Shown here piece by piece: positions 1-8,343 of a stretch of DNA of 64,000 nucleotides. The stretch is taken from contig NZ_SGWR01000003.1 of NCBI RefSeq assembly GCF_004217315.1, forward strand, positions 372,001-436,000. Direction: 5' to 3'. Numbering within the stretch: position 1 is the stretch's first letter; each line of letters begins with the position of its first letter. This DNA comes from Corticibacter populi. Lineage in GTDB: Bacteria > Pseudomonadota > Gammaproteobacteria > Burkholderiales > Burkholderiaceae_C. Below the pieces are notes generated by a model. The model saw only the letters and a list, made by a program, of their open reading frames with translations. It was not told where the DNA came from and made no database searches. A program made the translations under genes and the position numbers.

Positions 1-1
1 G

Positions 2-169
2 GATCAGCCGGCGCACGCCGACCTGCAGCCCATGCTGGAGAAAGCCGCCCAACCGCTGCTGCGCTACCGTTGCGTGCAATGCGGCTTCGAGACCCGCCAC
101 TATTTCTGGCAATGCCCAGGTTGCCAGAGCTGGGAGAGCTTCCCGCCGCGCCGCATCGAGGAACTGTAG
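2..169 (+). CDS. lapB: LapB C-terminal fragment (lipopolysaccharide assembly protein B)
   Basis: The window opens inside this gene; only the last 55 residues are present. They hold two Cys pairs, CVQC and CPGC, in the spacing of the rubredoxin-like metal-binding tail of LapB (YciM), and end in a typical basic/acidic tail (RRIEEL). LapB is an inner-membrane-anchored TPR protein that controls LPS synthesis through turnover of LpxC; this role is family knowledge and the TPR part lies outside the window. No other gene is known to me with this tail, so the call is fairly safe despite the short length. Confidence 0.8.
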   Translation, partial: DQPAHADLQPMLEKAAQPLLRYRCVQCGFETRHYFWQCPGCQSWESFPPRRIEEL

Positions 170-199
170 GGCCGGTAAAGCGGTGATGGCGGGCGGCGA

Positions 200-802
200 C
201 TACTGGGTCAGCATGCGCTGCACCAGGTCGGTCGTGCCGCTCGCGCCGAACTTGCGCATCAGCCGGGCCCGGTAGATTTCCACTGTGCGGTGGCTGATCT
301 GCAATTCCTTGCCGATGAGCTTGGAGGTCTTGCCTTCGAGCAGCCGCGCTGCCACTTCGCGCTCTCGGCCGGTCAGACTGTGCTGCGCCACCGGGCGCTG
401 GGCACTGATATCTTCGAAGCTCCAGATGCCGGCGGCATGGGGGTTGCGGCGGTCGAAGGCACGGCCACTCACATGGCACCAGAAGAACTGGCCGTTGGCG
501 CGCTTCATGATGCGGCTGTCCGAGTAATGGCCGCGTGCATTGAGGATGGGCGCGATGCGTTCGCCCAGGCGCTCGAACTCGTCGGCGCTGGGGTAGAGGT
601 CGAGGAAGGAGCGGCCCAGCAGCAGTTCCCGGGAGGTCTGGAAGATCTCGCACAGCCATTGGTTGCAGTCGATGATGCGGCGGTGGCGCGAGATCACCAG
701 TCCGACCGGAGCCATCTCGAAAGCGAGCCGGTAGTCCTCCAGATTCTCCAGGTGCGGCAATGGCTTGGAGGTGTCGGTGGATGGGGCCAATGGGGCCGAC
801 AT
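200..802 (-). CDS. PAS-LuxR type transcriptional regulator
   Basis: A 200-residue protein with an N-terminal PAS domain (about residues 22-135, with a conserved ISRHRRIIDCN segment and the FEDISAQR end) and a C-terminal LuxR/FixJ helix-turn-helix (about 140-198, LTGREREVAARL, then SHRTVEIYRARLMRKF). It has no receiver domain, so it probably senses a small ligand or redox state through PAS rather than phosphorylation. It is divergent from the scoA-scoB CoA-transferase genes, and a perfect dyad lies in the shared promoter region; control of scoAB is therefore likely but inferred. The start ATG is preceded by AAAGGAAA, a plausible ribosome-binding site. The ligand cannot be read from the sequence. 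Confidence 0.85.
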   Translation of the reverse strand: MSAPLAPSTDTSKPLPHLENLEDYRLAFEMAPVGLVISRHRRIIDCNQWLCEIFQTSRELLLGRSFLDLYPSADEFERLGERIAPILNARGHYSDSRIMKRANGQFFWCHVSGRAFDRRNPHAAGIWSFEDISAQRPVAQHSLTGREREVAARLLEGKTSKLIGKELQISHRTVEIYRARLMRKFGASGTTDLVQRMLTQ

Positions 803-823
803 AGGGGTTTCCTTTAAGAAAAA

Positions 824-843
824 CTACGTATCTTTTTACGTAG
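824..843. promoter_or_regulatory. Dyad-symmetric candidate operator (LuxR/scoA)
   Basis: CTACGTA at 824-830 and TACGTAG at 837-843 form perfect 7-bp inverted arms separated by 6 AT-rich bases. The site sits about 22 bp upstream of the LuxR-type regulator start and 134 bp upstream of the scoA start, so it could serve autoregulation and activation. Dyads of this size are typical for dimeric LuxR-family proteins; the assignment is inferred. Confidence 0.5.
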
Positions 844-976
844 TATCCTCGGAAGCCGCTCACGGGCCCATCATCAAAAGGGTTGCAAGCGGATTCCCGA
901 TCTCTTGTGCCCCGCGATGCCGGGGCCAGGTTCCCATTCCACGGTTCAAACACGGTTCAAAACAGGGAGACTGACC

Positions 977-1684
977 TTGAACAAAATCTATCCTTCGGCT
1001 GCTGAGGCGCTCAAGGGAGTGGTCGCCGATGGCCAGACACTGGCCGTTGGCGGCTTTGGCCTTTGCGGCATCCCGGAAGCGCTGATCGAGGCGTTGCGCG
1101 ACACAGGTGTGAAAAACCTGACAGTGATCTCCAACAACGCTGGCGTCGATGGTTTCGGCTTGGGCAAATTGCTCGAGACCCGCCAGATCAAAAAGATGAT
1201 CTCGTCCTATGTGGGCGAGAACAAGGAGTTCGAACGCCAGTATCTGGCCGGCGAACTGGAGCTGGAGTTCACGCCGCAGGGCACGTTGGCCGAGAAGCTG
1301 CGCGCCGGTGGCGCCGGCATCCCGGCCTTCTTCACCAAGACCGGCGTGGGCACGCTGGTGGCCGAGGGCAAGGAAACGCGCGAGTTCGATGGCGAAACCT
1401 ACGTGATGGAGCGGGCCCTGGTGGCCGACATCGCGCTGGTCAAGGCCTACCAGGCCGACCATTCGGGCAATCTGCGCTTTCGCTACACCGCGCGCAATTT
1501 CAACCCCGCTGCGGCGACGGCCGGCAAGATCACCGTCGTCGAGGTCGAGGAGGTCGTTGAAAACGGCGCGCTGGCCCCGGACGACGTGCACCTGCCGGGC
1601 ATCTACGTGCACCGCATCGTGCACAACCCGAACCCGGAAAAGCGCATCGAACAACGCACCGTGAGCCCGAAGGCAGGAGACTGA
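977..1684 (+). CDS. scoA: 3-oxoacid CoA-transferase subunit A
   Basis: A 235-residue protein with the [10 protein letters not shown] glycine-rich segment and SNNAG motif of the class I CoA-transferase alpha subunit (SCOT/AtoD family). With subunit B it moves CoA from succinyl-CoA to acetoacetate or a related 3-oxoacid in the cytoplasm. An upstream in-frame ATG at 905 would add 24 unlike-family residues; the TTG at 977 with AGGGAG just before it gives the family's usual N terminus (MNKIYPSA), so it is preferred. Five bases separate it from scoB, implying one transcript. The exact acyl substrate is not settled by sequence; short-chain fatty acid or beta-ketoadipate use are alternatives. Confidence 0.88.
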   Translation: MNKIYPSAAEALKGVVADGQTLAVGGFGLCGIPEALIEALRDTGVKNLTVISNNAGVDGFGLGKLLETRQIKKMISSYVGENKEFERQYLAGELELEFTPQGTLAEKLRAGGAGIPAFFTKTGVGTLVAEGKETREFDGETYVMERALVADIALVKAYQADHSGNLRFRYTARNFNPAAATAGKITVVEVEEVVENGALAPDDVHLPGIYVHRIVHNPNPEKRIEQRTVSPKAGD

Positions 1685-1689
1685 ACACC

Positions 1690-2331
1690 ATGGCATGGAC
1701 CAAAGACCAGATGGCGGCACGCGCCGCCAAAGAACTGCAGGACGGCTTCTACGTCAACCTGGGCATCGGCATCCCGACCCTCGTGGCCAATCATGTGCCC
1801 AAGGACATCGAGGTCTGGCTGCAAAGCGAGAACGGCATGCTGGGTATCGGCCCGTTCCCGACCGAGGATGAGGTCGATGCCGACCTCATCAACGCCGGCA
1901 AGCAGACCGTGACCACGCTGCAAGGCTCCTCGATCTTCAGCAGCGACCAGAGCTTCGCGATGATCCGTGGCGGCAAAATCAATCTGTCCATCCTCGGCGC
2001 CATGCAGGTCAATGCCCGTGGCGACCTGGCCAACTGGATGATTCCGGGCAAGATGGTCAAGGGCATGGGGGGGGCGATGGACTTGGTCGCCGGCGTCAAG
2101 CGCGTCATCGTGCTGATGGAGCACGTGGCCCGCAAGAAGGATGGCACGACCGATCTGAAGATTCTGCCCGAGTGCACGCTGCCGTTGACCGGCGTGGGGG
2201 TGGTCAACCGCATCATCACCGACCTGGGCGTGATGGACGTGACGCCCGAGGGCCTGCGCCTGGTGGAACTGGCGGAGGGGGTCGGATTCGAGGAGATTCA
2301 GGCCAAGACCGGAGTGCCGCTGCTGCGCTGA
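1690..2331 (+). CDS. scoB: 3-oxoacid CoA-transferase subunit B
   Basis: The 213-residue beta subunit carries the SENG motif whose glutamate (E47 here) is the nucleophile that forms the covalent CoA thioester in this family. It also has the GIGIPT loop near residues 25-30 and the conserved [14 protein letters not shown] stretch. Length fits SCOT B subunits (about 210-220). It directly follows scoA and is closed by a strong hairpin, so the two genes make a bicistronic unit. The pair feeds ketone bodies or 3-oxo-acids into acetyl-CoA and may draw succinyl-CoA from the 2-oxoglutarate dehydrogenase encoded further right. Substrate choice is inferred. Confidence 0.9.
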   Translation: MAWTKDQMAARAAKELQDGFYVNLGIGIPTLVANHVPKDIEVWLQSENGMLGIGPFPTEDEVDADLINAGKQTVTTLQGSSIFSSDQSFAMIRGGKINLSILGAMQVNARGDLANWMIPGKMVKGMGGAMDLVAGVKRVIVLMEHVARKKDGTTDLKILPECTLPLTGVGVVNRIITDLGVMDVTPEGLRLVELAEGVGFEEIQAKTGVPLLR

Positions 2332-2357
2332 CTCCCCGGGGTAGCGCATCCGGCTAT

Positions 2358-2398
2358 GACAAAGGCCACGGCCGCGAGTAGCGGCCGTGGCCTTTGTC
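2358..2398. terminator. Long perfect hairpin after scoB, shared with convergent gene
   Basis: Bases 2358-2375 and 2381-2398 are perfect reverse complements (18 bp) around a 5-base loop GAGTA. Because the outer part of the stem is GACAAA/TTTGTC it offers a short T-run to transcripts from either side, as expected for a bidirectional terminator between convergent genes. Confidence 0.85.
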
Positions 2399-2434
2399 AG
2401 GTCATGGTGTGCGGTGGTGTGTCGCCGCGATGGC

Positions 2435-3535
2435 TCAGTCGGGCGCGGTGCTGCCGGCTTCGCCAGGGCCGGCAGCATCGTTGTCGTGCTGATGACGCTG
2501 CGCCGTGAAGATGGCCCAGATTGCGATAAACAGTGCGGCGATCACCGGGCCGGCGACGAAGCCCGTGAGGCCGAACAGCGAGATGCCGCCCAGCGTCGAG
2601 AGCAAGACCAGGTAATCCGGCATCTTGGTTTCCTTGCCGACCAGAATCGGTCGCAGGATGTTGTCGACCAGGCCGATCACGCCCACCCCGATGACAATCA
2701 TGATGACGCCCTTGGCGATGGAGCCGGTGGCCAGCAGGTAGATTGCCACCGGTGCCCACACCAGGCCGGCGCCGACGGCAGGCAGCAGCGACAGGATGGC
2801 CATCACCACGCCCCACAGGATGGCGCCCTGGATGCCCAGCGCCCAGAACATCAGCCCGCCCAGCGCGCCCTGCACTGCGGCGACCACGATGCTGCCCTTG
2901 ACGGTGGCCTTGACCACGGCGCTGAACTTGCTCGAAAGGTCGTTGAGGTGGCGCTTGTCCAGCGGAATGGCGCGGCGCAGTTGCGCCATCAGTGACGCGC
3001 CGTCGCGGAAGAAGAAGAACAGCAGGTACAGCATCAGCGCGAATGCCAGGCCGAACTGCAGGGTGTTCTGGCCCACGCTGAGCGCATGCGTGGTGGCAAT
3101 GCGTGCAGCTTGGTTGATGGCGTCGAACAGCTTGGGCTGCAGCTCGGCGAAGCTATCGAGGCCGAATCGGTGCGCCAGCGACCAGACCTGGGGCGGAATG
3201 GCCGCCACGATCTGTTCGTAATAGCCCTGCAGGCTGTTTTCCTCGCGGTTGATGCGGTTGTAGAACGCCACGATCTCCTGCACCAGCGAGGTGGTTACCA
3301 GCAGCAGCGGGATGATGACGATCAGCAGGCAGATCAGCAGCGTCAGCACGGCCGCCAGATTGGTCCGGCCGGGCATGCGTGCGAGCACCCGCTGATGGAT
3401 CGGCCAGAACAGCACCGCCAGCGTGGCGGCCCAGAAGATCGCCGCGTAGAAGGGCTTGAGCAGCACGAAGAAGGCTGCGGTGACGGCAAGCAAGATGCCG
3501 ATGAAGGCACGGCTTTGCAAGGTGGCGCTGTTCAT
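2435..3535 (-). CDS. AI-2E family transporter (PerM/YdiK-like permease)
   Basis: A 366-residue membrane protein with paired hydrophobic helices at the N terminus (about 8-45), a soluble central part (about 90-150, rich in charged residues) and five or so C-terminal helices ending in the conserved GLVDNILRPILVG and GFVAGPVIAALF segments of the AI-2E family. Family members export small molecules or ions, and a few export autoinducer-2; the name should not be taken as proof of that substrate. It stands alone, converges with scoB and is divergent from odhA. The C-terminal tail after residue 345 is polar and poorly conserved. Confidence 0.85.
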   Translation of the reverse strand: MNSATLQSRAFIGILLAVTAAFFVLLKPFYAAIFWAATLAVLFWPIHQRVLARMPGRTNLAAVLTLLICLLIVIIPLLLVTTSLVQEIVAFYNRINREENSLQGYYEQIVAAIPPQVWSLAHRFGLDSFAELQPKLFDAINQAARIATTHALSVGQNTLQFGLAFALMLYLLFFFFRDGASLMAQLRRAIPLDKRHLNDLSSKFSAVVKATVKGSIVVAAVQGALGGLMFWALGIQGAILWGVVMAILSLLPAVGAGLVWAPVAIYLLATGSIAKGVIMIVIGVGVIGLVDNILRPILVGKETKMPDYLVLLSTLGGISLFGLTGFVAGPVIAALFIAIWAIFTAQRHQHDNDAAGPGEAGSTAPD

Positions 3536-3998
3536 GGTCTGAAGGGCAGGTGGCGGGCCGCGGGTGGCCGGAAGTCTTGGAACCTGTTCACGGTCTTCGC
3601 CAGGGGCAACCCGCAGTGCCAGCGGTCAACACCGCGCCGGGCGGTTCGCCTGCGCGTGTCGTCGACCAGCCGCATGACTTCGCGAAGACCGTGAACAGTT
3701 CTTCAGACTCGTAATGTATATGAAGCGGCTCGAGCAGCGCCGGGGCGGTGGCCCGGTGCGCCATGCTGCAGTGCAGCGTGTTGCGATTAGGAGGCAAAAC
3801 CCGCAATAAACCTGTTCTACGGGTGTGATAAGCTGAAGCGCTGCCCCGGTGCAGACCGATCGCTGGCACAATGGCCGACTGCAAACAAAGGCGCCTTCCC
3901 CACGCCACTGTCGCATCCGCCATCCGGTCAAGCCGTGTCGCGGAAGGTTTCTTAAACCAGCTAATGCACTTTCAAGAAGTGCGGAGGTCCTGCGGATC
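3536..3998. other. 463-bp divergent intergenic region upstream of odhA
   Basis: No supported gene lies here. The left part holds a 17-bp inverted repeat element (3584-3698). The right part carries the odhA leader: a GGAGG ribosome-binding site at 3983-3987 twelve bases before the ATG. Reading frames that cross this stretch are extensions of odhA or fall inside the repeat. Promoters for both divergent genes must be here but none stands out clearly. Confidence 0.6.
3584..3698. repeat. Short inverted-repeat element (copy 1)
   Basis: CTGTTCACGGTCTTCGC at 3584-3600 is repeated exactly, inverted, at 3682-3698, enclosing 81 bases without coding capacity. The arm closely resembles the end of a second, 170-bp palindromic element at 24484-24653 (ACCTGTT.ACG.TCTT), which suggests a family of small non-autonomous repeats rather than a chance palindrome. 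It could also act as a transcriptional hairpin. Confidence 0.6.
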
Positions 3999-6881
3999 AT
4001 GAGCGAATCATCATCCCTGTTCAATCAATACCAGGGTAATACTTATCTTTTTGGCAGCAATGCTCCCTACGTCGAAGAGATGTACGAGAGCTACCTGAGC
4101 AACCCCAGCGGCATTCCCGAGAGCTGGCGTTCCTATTTCGACGCGCTGCAGAACACGCCGGCCGTCGATGGCAGCAGCAGCCGCGACATTCCCCACCAGC
4201 CCGTCATCGAAGCCTTTGCCGAGCGTGCCCGCCAGGGCCACACGCAGGTGGTGGTGGCCAGCGGTGCGGATACCGAACTGGGGCGCAAGCGCACCGCGGT
4301 GCAGCAGATCATTGCCGCCTATCGCAACGTCGGGCAGCGCTGGGCCGATCTCGATCCGCTCAAGCGCCAGCCACGCCCGGACATCCCCGAACTGGACCCG
4401 GCCTTCTACGGCCTCACCAGTGCCGACCAGGAAACGGTGTTCAATACCAGCAACACCTTCTTCGGCCATGAGACCATGCCGCTGCGCGAGCTGATGAACG
4501 CGCTGCGCGAAACCTACACCACCACCATCGGTGCTGAGTACATGTACCTGACCGACCAGGCGCAAAAGCGCTGGTGGCAGGAAAAGCTCGAAAGCGCCCG
4601 CACCAATCCCAAGCTGACGCCCGAGGAGAAGGTGCACGTGTTTGAGCGCCTGACGGCGGCCGAGGGCCTGGAGCGCTTCCTGCACACCAAGTACGTGGGC
4701 CAAAAGCGCTTTTCGCTCGAAGGTGGCGAGAGCTTCATTGTCGCGATGGATGCGCTGGTCAATGCCGCTGGCGAGGCCGGCGTGCAGGAAGTGGTCATCG
4801 GCATGGCCCACCGCGGCCGCCTGAACGTGCTGGTCAATACCCTGGGAAAGATGCCCAAGGACTTGTTCGCCGAGTTCGAACACACCGCCCCCGAGGACCT
4901 GCCTTCCGGTGACGTCAAGTATCACCAGGGCTTCAGTTCGGACGTGCCGACCTCGGGCGGCCCGATCCACCTGACGCTGGCCTTCAACCCCTCGCACCTG
5001 GAAATCGTCAACCCCGTGGTCGAAGGTTCGGTGCGCTCGCGCATGGACCGCCGCAACGACCCGCATGGCAAGCAAGTGCTGCCGGTGCTGGTGCATGGCG
5101 ATGCCGCGATTGCCGGCCAGGGCGTGGTGCAGGAGACGCTGGCGCTGGCGCAGACGCGCGGCTACAGCACCGGCGGCACGGTGCACTTCGTCATCAACAA
5201 CCAGATCGGTTTCACCACCTCGGATCCGCGCGACACCCGCTCGACGCTGTACTGTACCGACGTGGTCAAGATGATCGAGGCGCCGGTGCTGCACGTCAAC
5301 GGCGACGATCCGGAAGCCGTGGTGCTGGCTACCCAGCTGGCGCTGGAATACCGCCAGACCTTCAGTCACGACGTGGTGGTGGACATCGTCTGCTACCGCA
5401 AACTTGGCCACAACGAGCAGGACACCCCGGCGCTGACGCAGCCGCTGATGTACAAGAAGATCGCCGCCCACCCCGGCACCCGCAAGCTCTATGGCGAGAA
5501 GCTGGTTGCCCAGGGCGTGCTGCCGCCGCAGGGCCTCGACGAGATGGCCCAGGCCTACCGCGCCGCGCTGGAGCAGGGCAAGCACACGGTCGATCCGGTG
5601 CTGACCAACTTCAAGCGCCAGTATGCCGTGGACTGGTCGCCCTACCTCAACCGCAAGTGGACCGACGAAGCCGAAACCGCCATTCCGCTGTCCGAATGGA
5701 AGCGACTGGCCGAGCGGTTGACCACCATCCCCGAGTCCGTCACCCCGCACCAACTGGTCAAGAAGGTCTATGCCGATCGCGCCGCGATGGGCCGTGGCGA
5801 AATCCCGGTCGACTGGGGTATGGGCGAATCCATGGCCTTTGCGTCGCTGGTCGCCAGCGGCTACCCGATCCGCCTCTCCGGCGAGGACAGCGGCCGTGGT
5901 ACCTTCAGCCACCGCCATTCGGTGATCCACGATCAGAAGCGCGAGAAGTACAACGAAGGCATCTACATTCCGCTGCAGAACATCGCCGAGAACCAGGCAC
6001 CGTTCGTGGTGATCGACTCCATCCTCTCGGAAGAGGCGGTGCTCGGCTTCGAATACGGCTATGCCTCCAATGACCCGCATTCGCTGGTCATCTGGGAGGC
6101 GCAGTTCGGCGACTTCCTCAACGGCGCGCAGGTGGTGGTGGACCAGTTCATCGCTTCCGGCGAGGTCAAGTGGGGGCGCCTCAACGGCCTGACGCTGATG
6201 CTGCCGCACGGCTACGAAGGCCAGGGCCCCGAGCACAGCTCGGCGCGCATCGAGCGCTTCATGCAGCTGTCGGCCGACACCAACATCCAGGTCGTGCAGC
6301 CCACCACCGCCAGCCAGATCTTCCACCTGCTGCGCCGCCAGGTCCTGCGTCCGCTGCGCAAGCCGCTGATCATCTTCACGCCCAAGTCGCTGCTGCGCAA
6401 CAAGGACGCGACCTCGCCGATCATCGAGTTCACCGAAGGCGAGTTCCGCACCGTCATCGGCGAGCAAAAGGATGCCGTGCTCGAGCGCGCCGACAAGGTC
6501 AAGCGCCTGGTCGCCTGCTCCGGCAAGGTCTATTACGACCTGGTCAAGAAGCGCGAGGAATTGGGCGCCGACGATGTGGCCATCATCCGCGTCGAGCAGC
6601 TCTATCCGTTCCCGCACAAGGCCTTCGCCGCCGAGATCAAGCGCTTTGCCAATGCCAAGGAGCTGGTCTGGTGCCAGGACGAGCCGCAGAACCAGGGCGC
6701 CTGGTTCTTCGTGCAGCACTACATCCACGAGAACATGCTCGACGGCCAGAAGCTGGGCTACGCCGGCCGCGCCCCCTCCGCCTCGCCGGCGGTGGGTTAC
6801 GCGCACCTGCATCAGGAACAGCAGAAGGGCCTGGTCAATGCCGCCTTCGGCAAGCTCAAGGGCTTCGTGCTGACCAAGTGA
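3999..6881 (+). CDS. odhA: 2-oxoglutarate dehydrogenase E1 component
   Basis: The 960-residue thiamine-diphosphate-dependent E1 decarboxylates 2-oxoglutarate and reductively succinylates the E2 lipoyl group in the TCA cycle. Family marks seen include the GMAHRGRLNVLVN segment, the FNPSHLEIVNPVVEG block, GDAAIAGQGVVQE (ThDP/Mg site), HNEQDTPALTQPLMY, and the C-terminal YEGQGPEHSSARIERF stretch. Length matches the family (about 930-960). An in-frame start at 3849 exists, but the ATG at 3999 follows GGAGG and gives the normal N terminus (MSESSSLFNQYQ). It is followed by odhB at a 105-base gap and lpdA, in the standard order. Confidence 0.97.
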   Translation: MSESSSLFNQYQGNTYLFGSNAPYVEEMYESYLSNPSGIPESWRSYFDALQNTPAVDGSSSRDIPHQPVIEAFAERARQGHTQVVVASGADTELGRKRTAVQQIIAAYRNVGQRWADLDPLKRQPRPDIPELDPAFYGLTSADQETVFNTSNTFFGHETMPLRELMNALRETYTTTIGAEYMYLTDQAQKRWWQEKLESARTNPKLTPEEKVHVFERLTAAEGLERFLHTKYVGQKRFSLEGGESFIVAMDALVNAAGEAGVQEVVIGMAHRGRLNVLVNTLGKMPKDLFAEFEHTAPEDLPSGDVKYHQGFSSDVPTSGGPIHLTLAFNPSHLEIVNPVVEGSVRSRMDRRNDPHGKQVLPVLVHGDAAIAGQGVVQETLALAQTRGYSTGGTVHFVINNQIGFTTSDPRDTRSTLYCTDVVKMIEAPVLHVNGDDPEAVVLATQLALEYRQTFSHDVVVDIVCYRKLGHNEQDTPALTQPLMYKKIAAHPGTRKLYGEKLVAQGVLPPQGLDEMAQAYRAALEQGKHTVDPVLTNFKRQYAVDWSPYLNRKWTDEAETAIPLSEWKRLAERLTTIPESVTPHQLVKKVYADRAAMGRGEIPVDWGMGESMAFASLVASGYPIRLSGEDSGRGTFSHRHSVIHDQKREKYNEGIYIPLQNIAENQAPFVVIDSILSEEAVLGFEYGYASNDPHSLVIWEAQFGDFLNGAQVVVDQFIASGEVKWGRLNGLTLMLPHGYEGQGPEHSSARIERFMQLSADTNIQVVQPTTASQIFHLLRRQVLRPLRKPLIIFTPKSLLRNKDATSPIIEFTEGEFRTVIGEQKDAVLERADKVKRLVACSGKVYYDLVKKREELGADDVAIIRVEQLYPFPHKAFAAEIKRFANAKELVWCQDEPQNQGAWFFVQHYIHENMLDGQKLGYAGRAPSASPAVGYAHLHQEQQKGLVNAAFGKLKGFVLTK

Positions 6882-6986
6882 CGCCGCAGCCATGCCGCCG
6901 GGATGTCCCTCTGGGCCAGTCCGGCGGCATGGCCTATAAGACAGACACAGACATCCATTCTTCCCAACATTCCGAGAGAACTCCCC

Positions 6987-8201
6987 ATGGCCATCATTGA
7001 AGTCAAGGTCCCCGAACTGTCCGAATCCGTTGCCGAGGCCACGCTGCTGCAATGGAAGAAAAAGGCCGGCGAAGCCGTTGCCACCGATGAAATCCTGATC
7101 GAGATCGAAACCGACAAGGTCGTGCTTGAAGTGCCGGCACCGTCGGCCGGCGTGATCGCCGAGATCGTCGAAGACGACGGCGCCACTGTCACCTCGGGCC
7201 AGGTGATCGCCCGCATCGATACCGCCGCCCAGGCCGCTGCTGCGCCGGCGCCTGCCGAGGCACCGGCGGCTGCCGCCGCCGCCGCGCCCGCATCGGCCAG
7301 CAAGGCTGGTGTGGCCATGCCCGCCGCCGCCAAGATCCTGGCCGAGAACCAGCTCAGCGCCAGCGCCGTGGCCGGCACCGGCAAGGACGGCCGCGTGACC
7401 AAGGGTGATGCGCTGCTGGCCGCGGTTGCCGGTGGCGCCAAGGCCGCCGCGCCAGCGCCCACCCCGGCTGCCGCCCCCGTGGCGCAGGCCGTGGCCGGCG
7501 AGCGCCCAGAACAGCGCGTGCCGATGAGCCGCCTGCGCGCGCGCATCGCCGAACGCCTGCTGCAGTCGCAATCGACCAACGCCATCCTGACGACCTTCAA
7601 CGAGGTCAACATGGGCCCGGTGATGGCGCTGCGCAAGAAGTATCAGGAAAAGTTCGAGAAGCAGCACGGCGTGCGCCTGGGCTTCATGAGCTTCTTCGTC
7701 AAGGCGGCCGTGCATGCCCTCAAGCAGTACCCGATTGTCAATGCCAGCGTGGATGGCAACGACATCATCTACCACGGCTACTTCGACATCGGCATTGCCG
7801 TCGGTTCGCCGCGCGGCCTGGTGGTACCCATCCTGCGCGATGCCGACCAGCTCTCGTTCGCCGAGATCGAAAAGAAGATCGCCGAGTTCGGCGCCAAGGC
7901 CAAGGACGGCAAGCTGACCATCGAGGAAATGACCGGCGGCACCTTCTCGATCTCCAACGGCGGGGTGTTCGGCTCGATGCTCTCGACGCCCATCATCAAT
8001 CCTCCGCAATCGGCCATCCTGGGCATCCACGCCACCAAGGAGCGTGCCGTGGTCGAGAACGGGCAGGTCGTCATCCGCCCGATCAACTACCTGGCGCTGT
8101 CGTACGACCACCGCATCATTGACGGGCGCGAAGCAGTGCTGTCGCTGGTGGCCATGAAGGACGCGCTGGAAGATCCGGCCCGCCTGCTGTTCGATCTGTA
8201 A
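6987..8201 (+). CDS. odhB: 2-oxoglutarate dehydrogenase E2, dihydrolipoyl succinyltransferase
   Basis: The 404-residue E2 has one N-terminal lipoyl domain (about 2-77) with the lipoylation motif ETDKVVLEV (K44), an Ala/Pro-rich linker (about 78-105), a peripheral-subunit-binding domain (about 108-145, with AAKILAENQ and [12 protein letters not shown]) and the catalytic domain ending in [14 protein letters not shown], which holds the active-site His and Asp. It carries the succinyl group to CoA and forms the core of the complex. The ATG at 6987 is chosen over upstream in-frame starts because it begins the lipoyl domain ([15 protein letters not shown]) and follows GAGAG. Confidence 0.96.
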   Translation: MAIIEVKVPELSESVAEATLLQWKKKAGEAVATDEILIEIETDKVVLEVPAPSAGVIAEIVEDDGATVTSGQVIARIDTAAQAAAAPAPAEAPAAAAAAAPASASKAGVAMPAAAKILAENQLSASAVAGTGKDGRVTKGDALLAAVAGGAKAAAPAPTPAAAPVAQAVAGERPEQRVPMSRLRARIAERLLQSQSTNAILTTFNEVNMGPVMALRKKYQEKFEKQHGVRLGFMSFFVKAAVHALKQYPIVNASVDGNDIIYHGYFDIGIAVGSPRGLVVPILRDADQLSFAEIEKKIAEFGAKAKDGKLTIEEMTGGTFSISNGGVFGSMLSTPIINPPQSAILGIHATKERAVVENGQVVIRPINYLALSYDHRIIDGREAVLSLVAMKDALEDPARLLFDL

Positions 8202-8233
8202 ACCGTTTTTCCGCAGGTTTGACGGCATGCATG

Positions 8234-8272
8234 CGCACACGTCCTCCAGTCATGGCGGCGTGTGCGTTTTTT
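8234..8272 (+). terminator. Intrinsic terminator between odhB and lpdA
   Basis: CGCACACG (8234-8241) and CGTGTGCG (8259-8266) form a perfect 8-bp stem with a 17-base loop, followed at once by six T residues. It lies inside the odh cluster, so some transcripts probably end before lpdA; lpdA may therefore be made at a lower level or from its own promoter. Confidence 0.75.
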
Positions 8273-8343
8273 GATTGGAAACACGATGGCTGCCGTACCC
8301 GTACAAGCGGGCGCGGCCCATCCAGACAGTGGAGCAATACGCA

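Noticed and set aside
3809-3828. Third copy of the repeat arm upstream of odhA (AACCTGTTCTACGG)
   Set aside because: It needs a gap to align and lacks an inverted partner.
4011-8240. A very long open frame (over 1400 codons) on the minus strand across odhA and odhB
   Set aside because: It is antisense to two certain genes, has His/Asp/Gly-rich low-complexity translation and no family match; such frames are common opposite GC-rich genes.
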